Source of the DNA: JAMORN01 sp027063545 [NCBI: bacterium]
GTDB lineage: Bacteria; JAMORN01
Assembly: GCA_027063545.1 (NCBI GenBank)
Contig: JAMORN010000094.1
Coordinates: 1 to 9,911, forward strand
Direction: 5' to 3'
DNA: 9,911 nt
In this document: positions 1 to 7,800 of the stretch, piece by piece
Layout of the letters: each line of letters opens with the position of its first letter
Numbering within the stretch: the stretch's first letter is position 1
Made by a program: the position numbers and the translations under genes
Notes under the pieces: model-generated
The model's input: the letters and a program-made list of their open reading frames with translations, nothing else
The model's database searches: none
What the model was told of the DNA's origin: nothing

Positions 1-21
1 TATATCCATAATTCCTTTCAT
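1..21 (-). CDS. fabZ: Start of next gene, probably 3-hydroxyacyl-ACP dehydratase FabZ (3' part outside window)
   Basis: Only seven codons are visible, reading MKGIMDI. A strong AGGAGG precedes the ATG, and the lpxC stop is four bases upstream. FabZ proteins commonly begin with an (I)MDI-type stretch before their ILPHRYPFL motif, and fabZ usually follows lpxD or lpxC in lipid A operons (separately or fused to lpxC). FabZ would supply or compete for the 3-hydroxyacyl-ACP used by LpxA and LpxD. lpxA is the main alternative, since it also sits in this position in some genomes. A second ATG at codon 5 (9-7) could be the start but is poorly spaced from the ribosome binding site. The gene start is fairly sure; the identity is a context-based guess. 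Confidence 0.5.
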
Positions 22-25
22 CTTT

Positions 26-958
26 TTATTTTCCTCCTTTTTGTTTTCTTTTTATCAATTTAGCAAATTCTACATTACTTTTATGTCCCGGTCTGTAAAC
101 ATAAAATTTACCTTTTATTTTTTTATTTATCAAGTATAAATCTCCTATAAAATCTAAAAGTTTATGCACACATAATTCATTCTCTATTCTTAGATTCTTT
201 TCCTTTGATAAATATAGTTTACTATATGAATCTATTTCATTTAAATAATTCAAATCTAAATTAAAGTACTCTGATATTTTCCTTTTTTGTTCCTCTGATA
301 ATTGTATATCTTTTACTATTACAGCGGAATCTATACTACCACCTTTTATCAATTTATTATCTATTAAGTAAATAATTTCTGAAAGTAAAACAAATGTCCT
401 TGCTGGTGCTACACTTTGCTTATAATTATTTTTTCTCTCACTAAAAAAACATTTTTGTTTTCCTATAATATCCTGCGGATACTCTATCTCCAATGTTACT
501 TCAAATTCATTATAAGGTTCTACTTTTATATAAGAAAAACCATCATCATAAACTATTTCTTCCTGTATAAAAAGTATATCATTATAATTATCTGAATACT
601 TATATACACCTGTTTCTTCAATTTTTTTATAAATAGGAAGAGAAGAACCATCTAATATAGGCAACTCTGGGGAATCAACTTCTACTATCAAACTGTTTAT
701 TCCCCAAGCCCAGAATGCACTTAAAAAATGCTCTATTGTATAAACTAAATTATTACTATCTAATCCTAATATAGTATTTCTTTTGTTATCTATTATATTG
801 TCCGGGTCCACTTTTATTAACCTTGAATCTTTTATATCTACTCTTTTGAAAAATATTCCCTCTTCATATGAGGGCTTTAAAATACAACGTGTTTTACATC
901 CTGTATGAAGTCCATAACCTTCAAAAACAATCTCACTCCTAATTGTTATCCCTGCCAT
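26..958 (-). CDS. lpxC: UDP-3-O-acyl-N-acetylglucosamine deacetylase LpxC
   Basis: LpxC is the zinc deacetylase that commits UDP-3-O-acyl-GlcNAc to lipid A synthesis, in the cytoplasm. The 310-residue protein shows all family marks: GYGLHTG at 14-20, catalytic Glu76 and zinc ligand His77 in TIEHFLSA, ELPILDGSS at 98-106, the substrate-contact APARTF at 184-189, KGGSIDSAVIV at 205-215, zinc ligands His265 and Asp269 in HKLLDFIGDL, and His292 in GHKSN. Length matches stand-alone LpxC (E. coli 305), so it is not fused to FabZ as in Bacteroidota. The ATG overlaps the lpxD stop by one base. No good Shine-Dalgarno sequence stands close before it, which implies re-initiation from lpxD. The C-terminus is Lys-rich (KRKQKGGK) and lacks the hydrophobic Ala-Val-Leu-Ala type end of E. 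coli LpxC. These last codons also hold the next gene's ribosome binding site. Confidence 0.97.
   Translation of the reverse strand: MAGITIRSEIVFEGYGLHTGCKTRCILKPSYEEGIFFKRVDIKDSRLIKVDPDNIIDNKRNTILGLDSNNLVYTIEHFLSAFWAWGINSLIVEVDSPELPILDGSSLPIYKKIEETGVYKYSDNYNDILFIQEEIVYDDGFSYIKVEPYNEFEVTLEIEYPQDIIGKQKCFFSERKNNYKQSVAPARTFVLLSEIIYLIDNKLIKGGSIDSAVIVKDIQLSEEQKRKISEYFNLDLNYLNEIDSYSKLYLSKEKNLRIENELCVHKLLDFIGDLYLINKKIKGKFYVYRPGHKSNVEFAKLIKRKQKGGK
33..38 (-). promoter_or_regulatory. Ribosome binding site of the gene after lpxC
   Basis: AGGAGG on the coding strand, 11 bases before the ATG at 21-19. It is placed in the Gly-Gly codons near the end of lpxC. It shows that the seven-codon frame running off the window is a real gene start. 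Confidence 0.75.
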
Positions 959-2016
959 TATTTGATCTTATTTTTTAATTCCTCTATTTCTTTTTCAAGC
1001 TCTCGTATTTTTTTTACGTATTTTTCTAAATTATATAATAAACTTTCTGCTTTTCTCACCTCTATAAATTTCCTTGCAGGATATCCCGTCCATTCTTCTC
1101 CTGATGGGATACTTTTAGATACACCTGCTTTTGCTCCTACTTTTACAAAATCTCCTGTAGAAATATGCCCAACAAATCCAGCTTGACCACCTATTATATT
1201 ATATTTACCTATTTTAGTACTCCCAGAAATACCACTTTGTGCTGCTATTGCTGTATTCTCTCCAATTATAACATTATGGGCTATCTGAACTAAATTATCT
1301 ATCTTTGAGCCTTTTTTGATTATAGTAGATTTTAAAGCTGCTCTATCTATAGTAGTATTAGCCCCTATTTCAACATCATCTTCTATTATCACATTTCCAA
1401 CTTGAGGTATTTTTATATACTTTTCTCCATCAAAACTAAATCCAAATCCATCAGAACCTATAACACTTCCAGAATGAATTATTACATTATTACCTATCTC
1501 TACACTTTCTCTTATGGTAACATTGGGATATATTATAACATTTTCTCCTATTTTTACATTATCTCCTATATATACAAAAGGATAAATAATTGTATTTTTA
1601 CCAATACTAACGTTTTCACCTATATATACAAAATCACCAACAACAATATCTTTTCCTATTTCACTTTTAATAACAGTATATTTCCCCTCAAAATTAGGAG
1701 GCGCCATCTCAAAAAATAAAGTTATAAGCTTTTGAAAATCCAAATAAGGATTTTTAGATAAAAGAAAACATTTATTAGTATAATTTAAAAACTTTTCTTT
1801 TTCTGAGATAGGTACTATTATATAATAAGCATTTGTTGTTTCTATATATTTATAATATTTAGGATTATGTAAAAATGTTATATCATTTTCTGATGCCTCC
1901 TCTATTGGGGAGACATTATAAATAAAATCAAGCTTTATCTCCCCTAAAACTTCCCAACCAAAAAGTTCTATTAATTTTGATATCTCTAACTTACTATTTT
2001 TTCTTATTAAGTTCAT
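958..2016 (-). CDS. lpxD: UDP-3-O-acylglucosamine N-acyltransferase LpxD
   Basis: LpxD adds the N-linked acyl chain to UDP-3-O-acylglucosamine, the third step of lipid A synthesis, using acyl-ACP in the cytoplasm. The 352 residues divide into an N-terminal uridine-binding domain (about 1-105, with [10 protein letters not shown]), a left-handed beta-helix of hexapeptide repeats (about 112-305, such as [10 protein letters not shown] and [10 protein letters not shown]), and a C-terminal charged helix. Conserved marks are GSDGFGF at 187-193, TTIDRA at 221-226 and the catalytic His247 in [12 protein letters not shown]. The last 27 residues (from about 326) form a heptad-like coiled coil rich in Leu, Ile, Glu and Lys. 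E. coli LpxD has 341 residues. The gene overlaps skp by 23 bases and lpxC by one (TAATG), so translation is probably coupled. All catalytic features are intact. Acyl chain length preference cannot be told from the sequence. Confidence 0.97.
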   Translation of the reverse strand: MNLIRKNSKLEISKLIELFGWEVLGEIKLDFIYNVSPIEEASENDITFLHNPKYYKYIETTNAYYIIVPISEKEKFLNYTNKCFLLSKNPYLDFQKLITLFFEMAPPNFEGKYTVIKSEIGKDIVVGDFVYIGENVSIGKNTIIYPFVYIGDNVKIGENVIIYPNVTIRESVEIGNNVIIHSGSVIGSDGFGFSFDGEKYIKIPQVGNVIIEDDVEIGANTTIDRAALKSTIIKKGSKIDNLVQIAHNVIIGENTAIAAQSGISGSTKIGKYNIIGGQAGFVGHISTGDFVKVGAKAGVSKSIPSGEEWTGYPARKFIEVRKAESLLYNLEKYVKKIRELEKEIEELKNKIK

Positions 2017-2515
2017 TGATCACCTTCTGGGTTAAATCATTTCTAGGATCTGCATATATTAAAATACCACTTGTAGCATTTATTATTACATCAAATCTTT
2101 CTTTTTGTGCAATTTTTTTAGCAACATCTTGTATTTCTTGAACTATAGGTTTTGTTAATTTTTCATTTTCCTGTACTAATAATCCATTATTGGGATCATA
2201 TACTTGTTGCATAAATTTTTGTAATTCTAAGTATTTTTGTCTTATTAACTCCTCTTTTTGTTTGATTTTTTCTTTAGATAAAACAACCCTTTGTTCTTCT
2301 AACTCATTCATCATTCTTTGAATCTCTTGATATCTTTTAGCCATCTCCTGCTCATAGGCTTGAGCTTTTTTATTTAATTCCTCTTGTACCTTTCTAAATC
2401 TAGGAACTTTTGCAATAACTTGATTCACATCAACATATCCTATTTTTTGAGCAAATCCATCCACTACAAAAAATGTTAATAATAAAACAAATGTTAAAAT
2501 TGTTAGTTTTTTCAT
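1994..2515 (-). CDS. skp: Periplasmic chaperone Skp/OmpH family
   Basis: This 173-residue protein belongs to the Skp/OmpH family, trimeric jellyfish-shaped chaperones that hold unfolded outer-membrane proteins in the periplasm on the way to BamA. A signal peptide covers about residues 1-22 (two Lys, a long hydrophobic core, then GFA before Gln). The mature start [11 protein letters not shown] is the family's first strand. Residues about 36-115 are charged, Glu/Lys/Gln-rich and heptad-like, forming the long coiled-coil arms. The end returns to the body strands, with [16 protein letters not shown] followed by [10 protein letters not shown]. Length is typical. It follows bamA by 29 bases and its stop lies 23 bases inside lpxD, matching the bamA-skp-lpxD order known from many diderms. 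Substrate range cannot be read from the sequence. Confidence 0.94.
   Translation of the reverse strand: MKKLTILTFVLLLTFFVVDGFAQKIGYVDVNQVIAKVPRFRKVQEELNKKAQAYEQEMAKRYQEIQRMMNELEEQRVVLSKEKIKQKEELIRQKYLELQKFMQQVYDPNNGLLVQENEKLTKPIVQEIQDVAKKIAQKERFDVIINATSGILIYADPRNDLTQKVINELNKKK
2021..2026 (-). promoter_or_regulatory. Ribosome binding site of lpxD
   Basis: AAGGTG on the coding strand, four bases before the lpxD ATG and within the 3' coding part of skp. With the 23-base overlap it supports the ATG at 2016 and suggests coupling to skp translation. Confidence 0.55.
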
Positions 2516-2520
2516 CTGAT

Positions 2521-2527
2521 ACCTCCT
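2521..2527 (-). promoter_or_regulatory. Ribosome binding site of skp/ompH
   Basis: AGGAGGT on the coding strand, five bases before the ATG. It is the strongest such site in the block and lies in the only real intergenic gap (29 bases). A strong site fits a chaperone needed in large amounts. Confidence 0.85.
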
Positions 2528-2544
2528 ACTTTCATTTAGTTTAT

Positions 2545-4827
2545 TTAAAATTCTTGGTTTATTTGAAAATGTATTCTAAATCCACCTATTCTATCATATT
2601 CATCTATTATATTATTTTGATTAGAATCATATTTATCTAATCCCCAAGCAAAATCAAGCCCCAATATACCAAGACCTACTATAGAAGCCCTAAATCCAAA
2701 TCCTACAGATTTTTTTAGATCCATCATATTAACATCATAAAGTTCTTTCCATACATTACCCATATCTGAGAAAACTCCCATATAAAACATATGCTCTACA
2801 ATTGAAAATCTATAATTAAGTCTTACTAAATACATTACTTTTCCCGGTCCAAAAGAATTATCATTATATCCCCTTAAAATTCCATCCCAAGAGCTTCCTC
2901 CTATAAGGAAGAAATCTGATACTAAATTATTTCCATCTACATTACCCGGGAGTTCAATCAAATAACCAAATTTATTTTTTACCTCAAAAACAAATCTCCA
3001 AAAACTCTTAAAATATAAATTTGCTATAAATGTCTGTTTAAAATAATGCTTATCTCCCATTAAAATAGTTCCCGCTAATTCTGGATAATAACCAATAAAA
3101 CTTCCTTTTGTAGGAAACTCCGGCCAATCAGTAGAATTTCTATAGATTCCCATTTTTATTTTACTTACATAAAAGCTTCCTGGAACATATCCTCTTAACA
3201 AATAATAATCAGAAATATCAAAATATGTATATTTTTCTAAATAATATCCTAAAGAAATAGCAAAATAATCATCAGGCCATCTTAATTTTCTTCCACCTGT
3301 TATACTTCCTCCTGTTCTTATTCTGGACATATAATTATAATATAACTCTTCATGATATAAAGAAAATCCTATACTTGTAGGTGTCCAAAATAAATAGGGT
3401 TCTCTAAATGAAAATCCATAATATCTTTTTGTACTACCATATTCCATGTTTATTCCTAAATATTGTCCATTACCTCTAAAATTTGGTATAGCTAAACTAA
3501 AAGTACCTGTTAGACCATCTAAAGTATTATATGCAGCTCCTAGACTAATTTGTCCTGTAGGCTTTTCTTCAACTTTAAATACAATATCTACAGAATTTGA
3601 GTCATATGGAACAACATCTGGAATAACATTTTTAAAGAAATTAAGCTGTATTATTTCTCTCTGACTTCTTATAATATTTGATTGTCTATATATATCACCC
3701 GGTTTTACCCTTAGTTCTCTTCTTATTACAAATTCTTTTGTTTTTGTATTTCCTTTTATTATTACTTTATGAATATATGCAGGATAAGATTCATTTATAT
3801 AAAAATAAATGTCTACCAAACTATCTCTATATACATTCTTTGTTTTTATATTCATATAAATATAACCTTTTTCTGCATATAAAGAAGATATTTTATACTT
3901 TGCCTGTTTGAATTTTTTTATACTATAAACTTTTCCATATTTTATTCCAGTAGCCCTAGCCAATTGTAAAGAATCATAGATTGTGTTCCCTTTAAATATT
4001 AAATTTCCAAAATAATATCTATTCCCTTCGTTAATATCTATTTCAATCTTTACATTTCCATTGTCAAGATACTTTATTTTATAATCCTTTATCGTAACAT
4101 CAAGAAAACCATTATCTTTATAATAATTCTTTATCTTTTCTAAATCACTTTTTAAAGAATCCTCTATAAAATTCGCTCCCCAAAATCTCCAAAATTTTTT
4201 CTCCTTTAAACTCATTATTTTTTTAAGTTTGCCATCTGGTATACTTTTATTACCAACAAATCTAATTTTCTTTATTTTTACTTTATTCCCTTCATCAATA
4301 GAAAATGTTAAATAACATTTTGTTGTATCCCCATTTTTGAAATCAATTATATAATTAACATTTGCTTTACTATAACCTTTAGAATTATATAAATCTGTTA
4401 TTATCTTAACTGAGTTAAATAATCCATTCTTTGTTAAATAACCATCCTTTTTTAATGGTATTGTATCTAAAATATCCTTATCTTTAATTTCATGATTACC
4501 AATAATATTTATTTTAATAATCTTTGGATTCTCTCTTATAACAACCCTTACATCCACAGAATCATATCCTTTGACTCTGACCAGTACTTTTATATCATCA
4601 AATCTATCTGTCTTATACAAAAATTTTATTCCTCTCGCTACAATTGAAGGATTATATACCCCTCCCTTAATTAATCCTAAATTCTTTTCTACAATATAAG
4701 CTGTACTTTTAGAAAAGCCCCCTTCTACCTTTACATCTGATATATATAGTTTACTATTATACTGAGCATAAACAATACTTATACATGTAAATAATAATAT
4801 AAACATAAAAAACATTCTATTTCTCAT
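2545..4827 (-). CDS. bamA: Outer membrane protein assembly factor BamA (Omp85 family)
   Basis: BamA is the core of the machine that folds beta-barrel proteins into the outer membrane. The 760-residue protein starts with a signal peptide (about 1-21, ending VYA before Gln). Five POTRA domains follow, at roughly 24-100, 101-178, 180-268, 269-346 and 347-422. Their second strands show the repeated pattern (I/F)xGN, as in IIGN, FVGN, FKGN and IKGN. The 16-strand barrel runs from about 423 to the end, with the conserved IPNFRGNG and FREPY stretches and the loop-6 LRGYN motif (Arg652-Gly-Tyr). It ends in Phe760, the usual barrel recognition residue. Length is close to the family norm (E. coli 810). 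The start is fixed by the signal peptide and the ribosome binding site in the tamB tail. Its neighbours, tamB before and skp after, fit the role. An unusual acidic loop between the last two strands is listed separately. No damage is seen. Confidence 0.97.
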   Translation of the reverse strand: MRNRMFFMFILLFTCISIVYAQYNSKLYISDVKVEGGFSKSTAYIVEKNLGLIKGGVYNPSIVARGIKFLYKTDRFDDIKVLVRVKGYDSVDVRVVIRENPKIIKINIIGNHEIKDKDILDTIPLKKDGYLTKNGLFNSVKIITDLYNSKGYSKANVNYIIDFKNGDTTKCYLTFSIDEGNKVKIKKIRFVGNKSIPDGKLKKIMSLKEKKFWRFWGANFIEDSLKSDLEKIKNYYKDNGFLDVTIKDYKIKYLDNGNVKIEIDINEGNRYYFGNLIFKGNTIYDSLQLARATGIKYGKVYSIKKFKQAKYKISSLYAEKGYIYMNIKTKNVYRDSLVDIYFYINESYPAYIHKVIIKGNTKTKEFVIRRELRVKPGDIYRQSNIIRSQREIIQLNFFKNVIPDVVPYDSNSVDIVFKVEEKPTGQISLGAAYNTLDGLTGTFSLAIPNFRGNGQYLGINMEYGSTKRYYGFSFREPYLFWTPTSIGFSLYHEELYYNYMSRIRTGGSITGGRKLRWPDDYFAISLGYYLEKYTYFDISDYYLLRGYVPGSFYVSKIKMGIYRNSTDWPEFPTKGSFIGYYPELAGTILMGDKHYFKQTFIANLYFKSFWRFVFEVKNKFGYLIELPGNVDGNNLVSDFFLIGGSSWDGILRGYNDNSFGPGKVMYLVRLNYRFSIVEHMFYMGVFSDMGNVWKELYDVNMMDLKKSVGFGFRASIVGLGILGLDFAWGLDKYDSNQNNIIDEYDRIGGFRIHFQINQEF
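2593..2628 (-). other. EF-hand-like acidic loop in BamA loop 8
   Basis: Residues 734-745 read DSNQNNIIDEYD. They match the spacing of a calcium-binding EF-hand-like loop: acidic or amide side chains at positions 1, 3, 5, 9 and 12, and Ile at position 8. The stretch lies between the last two predicted barrel strands (ending LDFAWGLD and starting GGFRIHF), so it should be extracellular loop 8. Calcium binding is an inference from the pattern. Confidence 0.5.
2866..2874 (-). other. BamA loop-6 RGY motif
   Basis: Codons for Arg652-Gly653-Tyr654 in the context ILRGYNDN. This matches the (V/I)RG(F/Y) motif at the tip of loop 6, which folds into the barrel lumen in Omp85 proteins and is needed for function. 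It confirms Omp85 identity and an intact barrel. Confidence 0.85.
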
Positions 4828-4829
4828 AT

Positions 4830-7800
4830 CTATTTATCTCCCTTCATTTTTAAAGGTATATTTAAAATAATTCCATAACTTGTATATGGCAAATATGTAT
4901 TTAGTGTTGGATCATAGTTAATCTTAAAATTTAATTGAACCATTGGATTTATATTATATTCTATACCTAAAGAATGAATTAATTTTAATTTATCAGTTGT
5001 AGACTCTTCCAATATACCTGAATAGTTTAAAAATAACCTATTGCCTAAATAAGTCCCAAAACCAAATGAAGTACCTCTTAATAAAGATACAAAATTTTTA
5101 TTTAGTAAATCTTTATCTGTATAATATGTGTAATAATTTGAAAATAAACGACTTCTAAAGTCTAAAAAATCAATAAATGGTAATTTTAAATACCTATTAA
5201 GCCATGAATTAATATATCTATCAACAAAATAGTCTTCTCCTAACTCTATTGTTTGCGCTGTTAATTTAACACTCTCTTCTTTATTACCAACTTCCTCTGG
5301 ATTTATGCCAAATATAGAAGAAAATATCTCCTTTTGTACAGATTCATAATCCCTAATATCAAGAAGAGCAGGATCTGATAATTCAAATTTTATCTCACCA
5401 GGTCTTCCCCTTGTTCTATAATATTCATCACCCTCTTCTTTTACTTTAATTATAAGCTCTATTTTTCTTGATGTATTATTAGAGCTTTTGGCAATATAAA
5501 ATGCTTTACCTGAAATAATTGGGATATTATTATAGGTACCATCATATAATTTCTCAGGTATAAACTCTAGAGTTATTCTTTCAATAGTAAAATATTTCCC
5601 ATAAAATATTCTACCATTTAGAGTTGAAGTTACTTCTCCATATAATCTTAATGTATAATAATTCCCTTTTACAATAATATATGATGTCTCATCTATTTTT
5701 GCCTTTATTATTTCTTTGCCTTTTAAATACTTTCTACTTTTAAAATAGTAAATAACATTTGATTTTGGCTTTACGTATAAGTCATATTTAACTCTATATA
5801 CAAAATCATTATCATCACTATTTGATAAGCTATCATTATTATAATTTTCATAATAGGATTCAGGGGGAGGAAAAGTAAATTTTGTATTTTCAATATAAAT
5901 TTTTCCTTTTATAGTAGGTGCTTCTAAAGGTCCTAATATTGAGAAATATTTTAAACTATCTTTACCTGCTATATATATTTTCCCTTTATCATGTTTATCT
6001 TGAAATAACGAAAAATGAACAGGTATACCCTTTTTGCTAGTTTTTATATTTATTATCCCAAAATCTAATATATTCTCAAGTTTTAAATGGGTATAAAATT
6101 TATTAAATGAATTAAAAATATAAATAGTATCTTTTTTTGATACATTTGTTGTTATATTAAATTTAACTTTATTATTTACTATATCTATTTTTCCTTTTAC
6201 ATTTTTTATATTAGGAATTAAATTATACATATATATATTATCTACATATAAATTTCCTGAACCATTTATATATAAAGAATCATTGTGAGTATGAATATTT
6301 ATGAATAACACAGAATTTTCATTCTCTACTTTTGAAAAAGCAGGAATATATTTATTAAATTCTTTCAATAGCTCTCCTTTGCCTATTAGGTGTAGAACTA
6401 AATTTCTATTATCCACTAATGGATATTTACCATTTGCATAAATCTTTAATTTTTTTGATATTGTGTTTATATTATTAAAAATAATAAAATTTGGTGTTAT
6501 TTTACCAATTATTTTAATATTATTTAAATAGGTCTTTTCTATTTTAATATTGCTCCCCAAAATTTTTAAATTACCTTTTATATTATCTTTTAACTCTAAT
6601 ATTTTATCTTTATAATAACTATTTAAAGATAAAATATAATTCAGCTTACCACCTAAAGTTAATCCTACTAAAGAATTCAACACCTTTAAATTCAATTTGT
6701 GTTTTTTTATGATAAGATATAGTTTTTTGTTCTTTAACTTTAGATTGGATATCTTAAGTATAGAGTATTTATCATAAAAAATATCAAGAGGATAACCCAA
6801 ATACAGACTATCTTTTGTATATACCAAATTAATATATGTTTTAAAATTTTTTGGAATGTCTTTAAATTTTATTTTATCTAATGTTAAGTATGTTCGAACA
6901 AAAGGGCTATCTAAACTCCCTGTTACTATAATTTCTCCTTTTAAATTTACTTTAAAAGGATAATCCTCATCTTTATATACTAGCTTAAAATTATTAAATC
7001 TTAAATTGAAATTTATATTGTTAGTATCACTTTGAAGATTAAAAATAACTCCTTTAGCAAATACTTCATCTTTATAGTTTAAATAACTTAAAATAATATT
7101 GTTTGTATCAACATTTAAAAGAAAATCAATTTTATATAAATAATTATTCACAAATATATTTGTGGAGTCCGAGAGAATTTTAAACTTATACCCATAATCA
7201 TTTATAACACCATTAATTTTTAAATTAGAATAGTACCAGAATAGCTTTCTATCATCATACTTTCCAGATAAATTTGCTTTTATATTATAGATACTATCAT
7301 CTTCTATATACATTGTAAAATTCGATTTTCCTTTACCAAATAACTTTGGAGTTTTAAAAGCCATATCAAGGGCTATATTATTAAAAGTACCATATACTTT
7401 TATTAAATTTGTATCTATAATATTGGTTTTTATATTAGCCAAATATGGAATATAAAAATTGATTAAATTCCCTTTTTTATATAAGCTAAATTTAGAATTA
7501 GGTTTTTTAAATACAATATTACCATATTTAAATTTATAAAAACGTCCATAACCATTTATATCAAAGTTAGAATAAATACTAATTTTAGAATTCTTTACTT
7601 CTGTATAAAAAATTATATTAAATAACTTAAGATAAGAAAAAAACTTTTTAAGAGTTATATCTATCTTCCAATTTAAAGAACTATCCATCTCAAATAAGAA
7701 ATAACCATATATCCTATTCTTTCTATAAAACTTTGTAATAACATTTAAATCCTTTTTTATAAAACTATAACTCCCAACACCTGAAAATTTCTCTATACTA

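Noticed and set aside
905-1186. 93-codon open frame on the + strand
   Set aside because: It lies wholly opposite lpxC and lpxD, has no recognisable domain or ribosome binding site, and is explained as an antisense shadow of well-conserved genes.
1402-1719. 105-codon + strand frame rich in Tyr, Ile and Asn
   Set aside because: It is antisense to the LpxD hexapeptide repeats. Its regular composition mirrors the repeat on the real strand.
2516-2544. Possible promoter or terminator in the only real intergenic gap (bamA-skp)
   Set aside because: At 29 bases it holds the skp ribosome binding site and no inverted repeat or T-run. There is no space for a full promoter, although one inside the bamA end cannot be excluded.
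3446-3664. 72-codon + strand frame
   Set aside because: It is antisense to the BamA POTRA5/barrel region, which is conserved on the other strand; no support for a gene.
3678-3911. 77-codon + strand frame with a strongly hydrophobic Leu-rich stretch that looks like a small membrane protein
   Set aside because: It is antisense to BamA POTRA domains 4 and 5. The Leu run comes from A/G-rich codons of the real gene. There is no ribosome binding site.
6220-6260. TATATATA-rich stretches that look like -10 elements or A/T palindromes
   Set aside because: They lie inside the tamB reading frame, and such strings are common throughout this AT-rich window, so they carry no weight alone.
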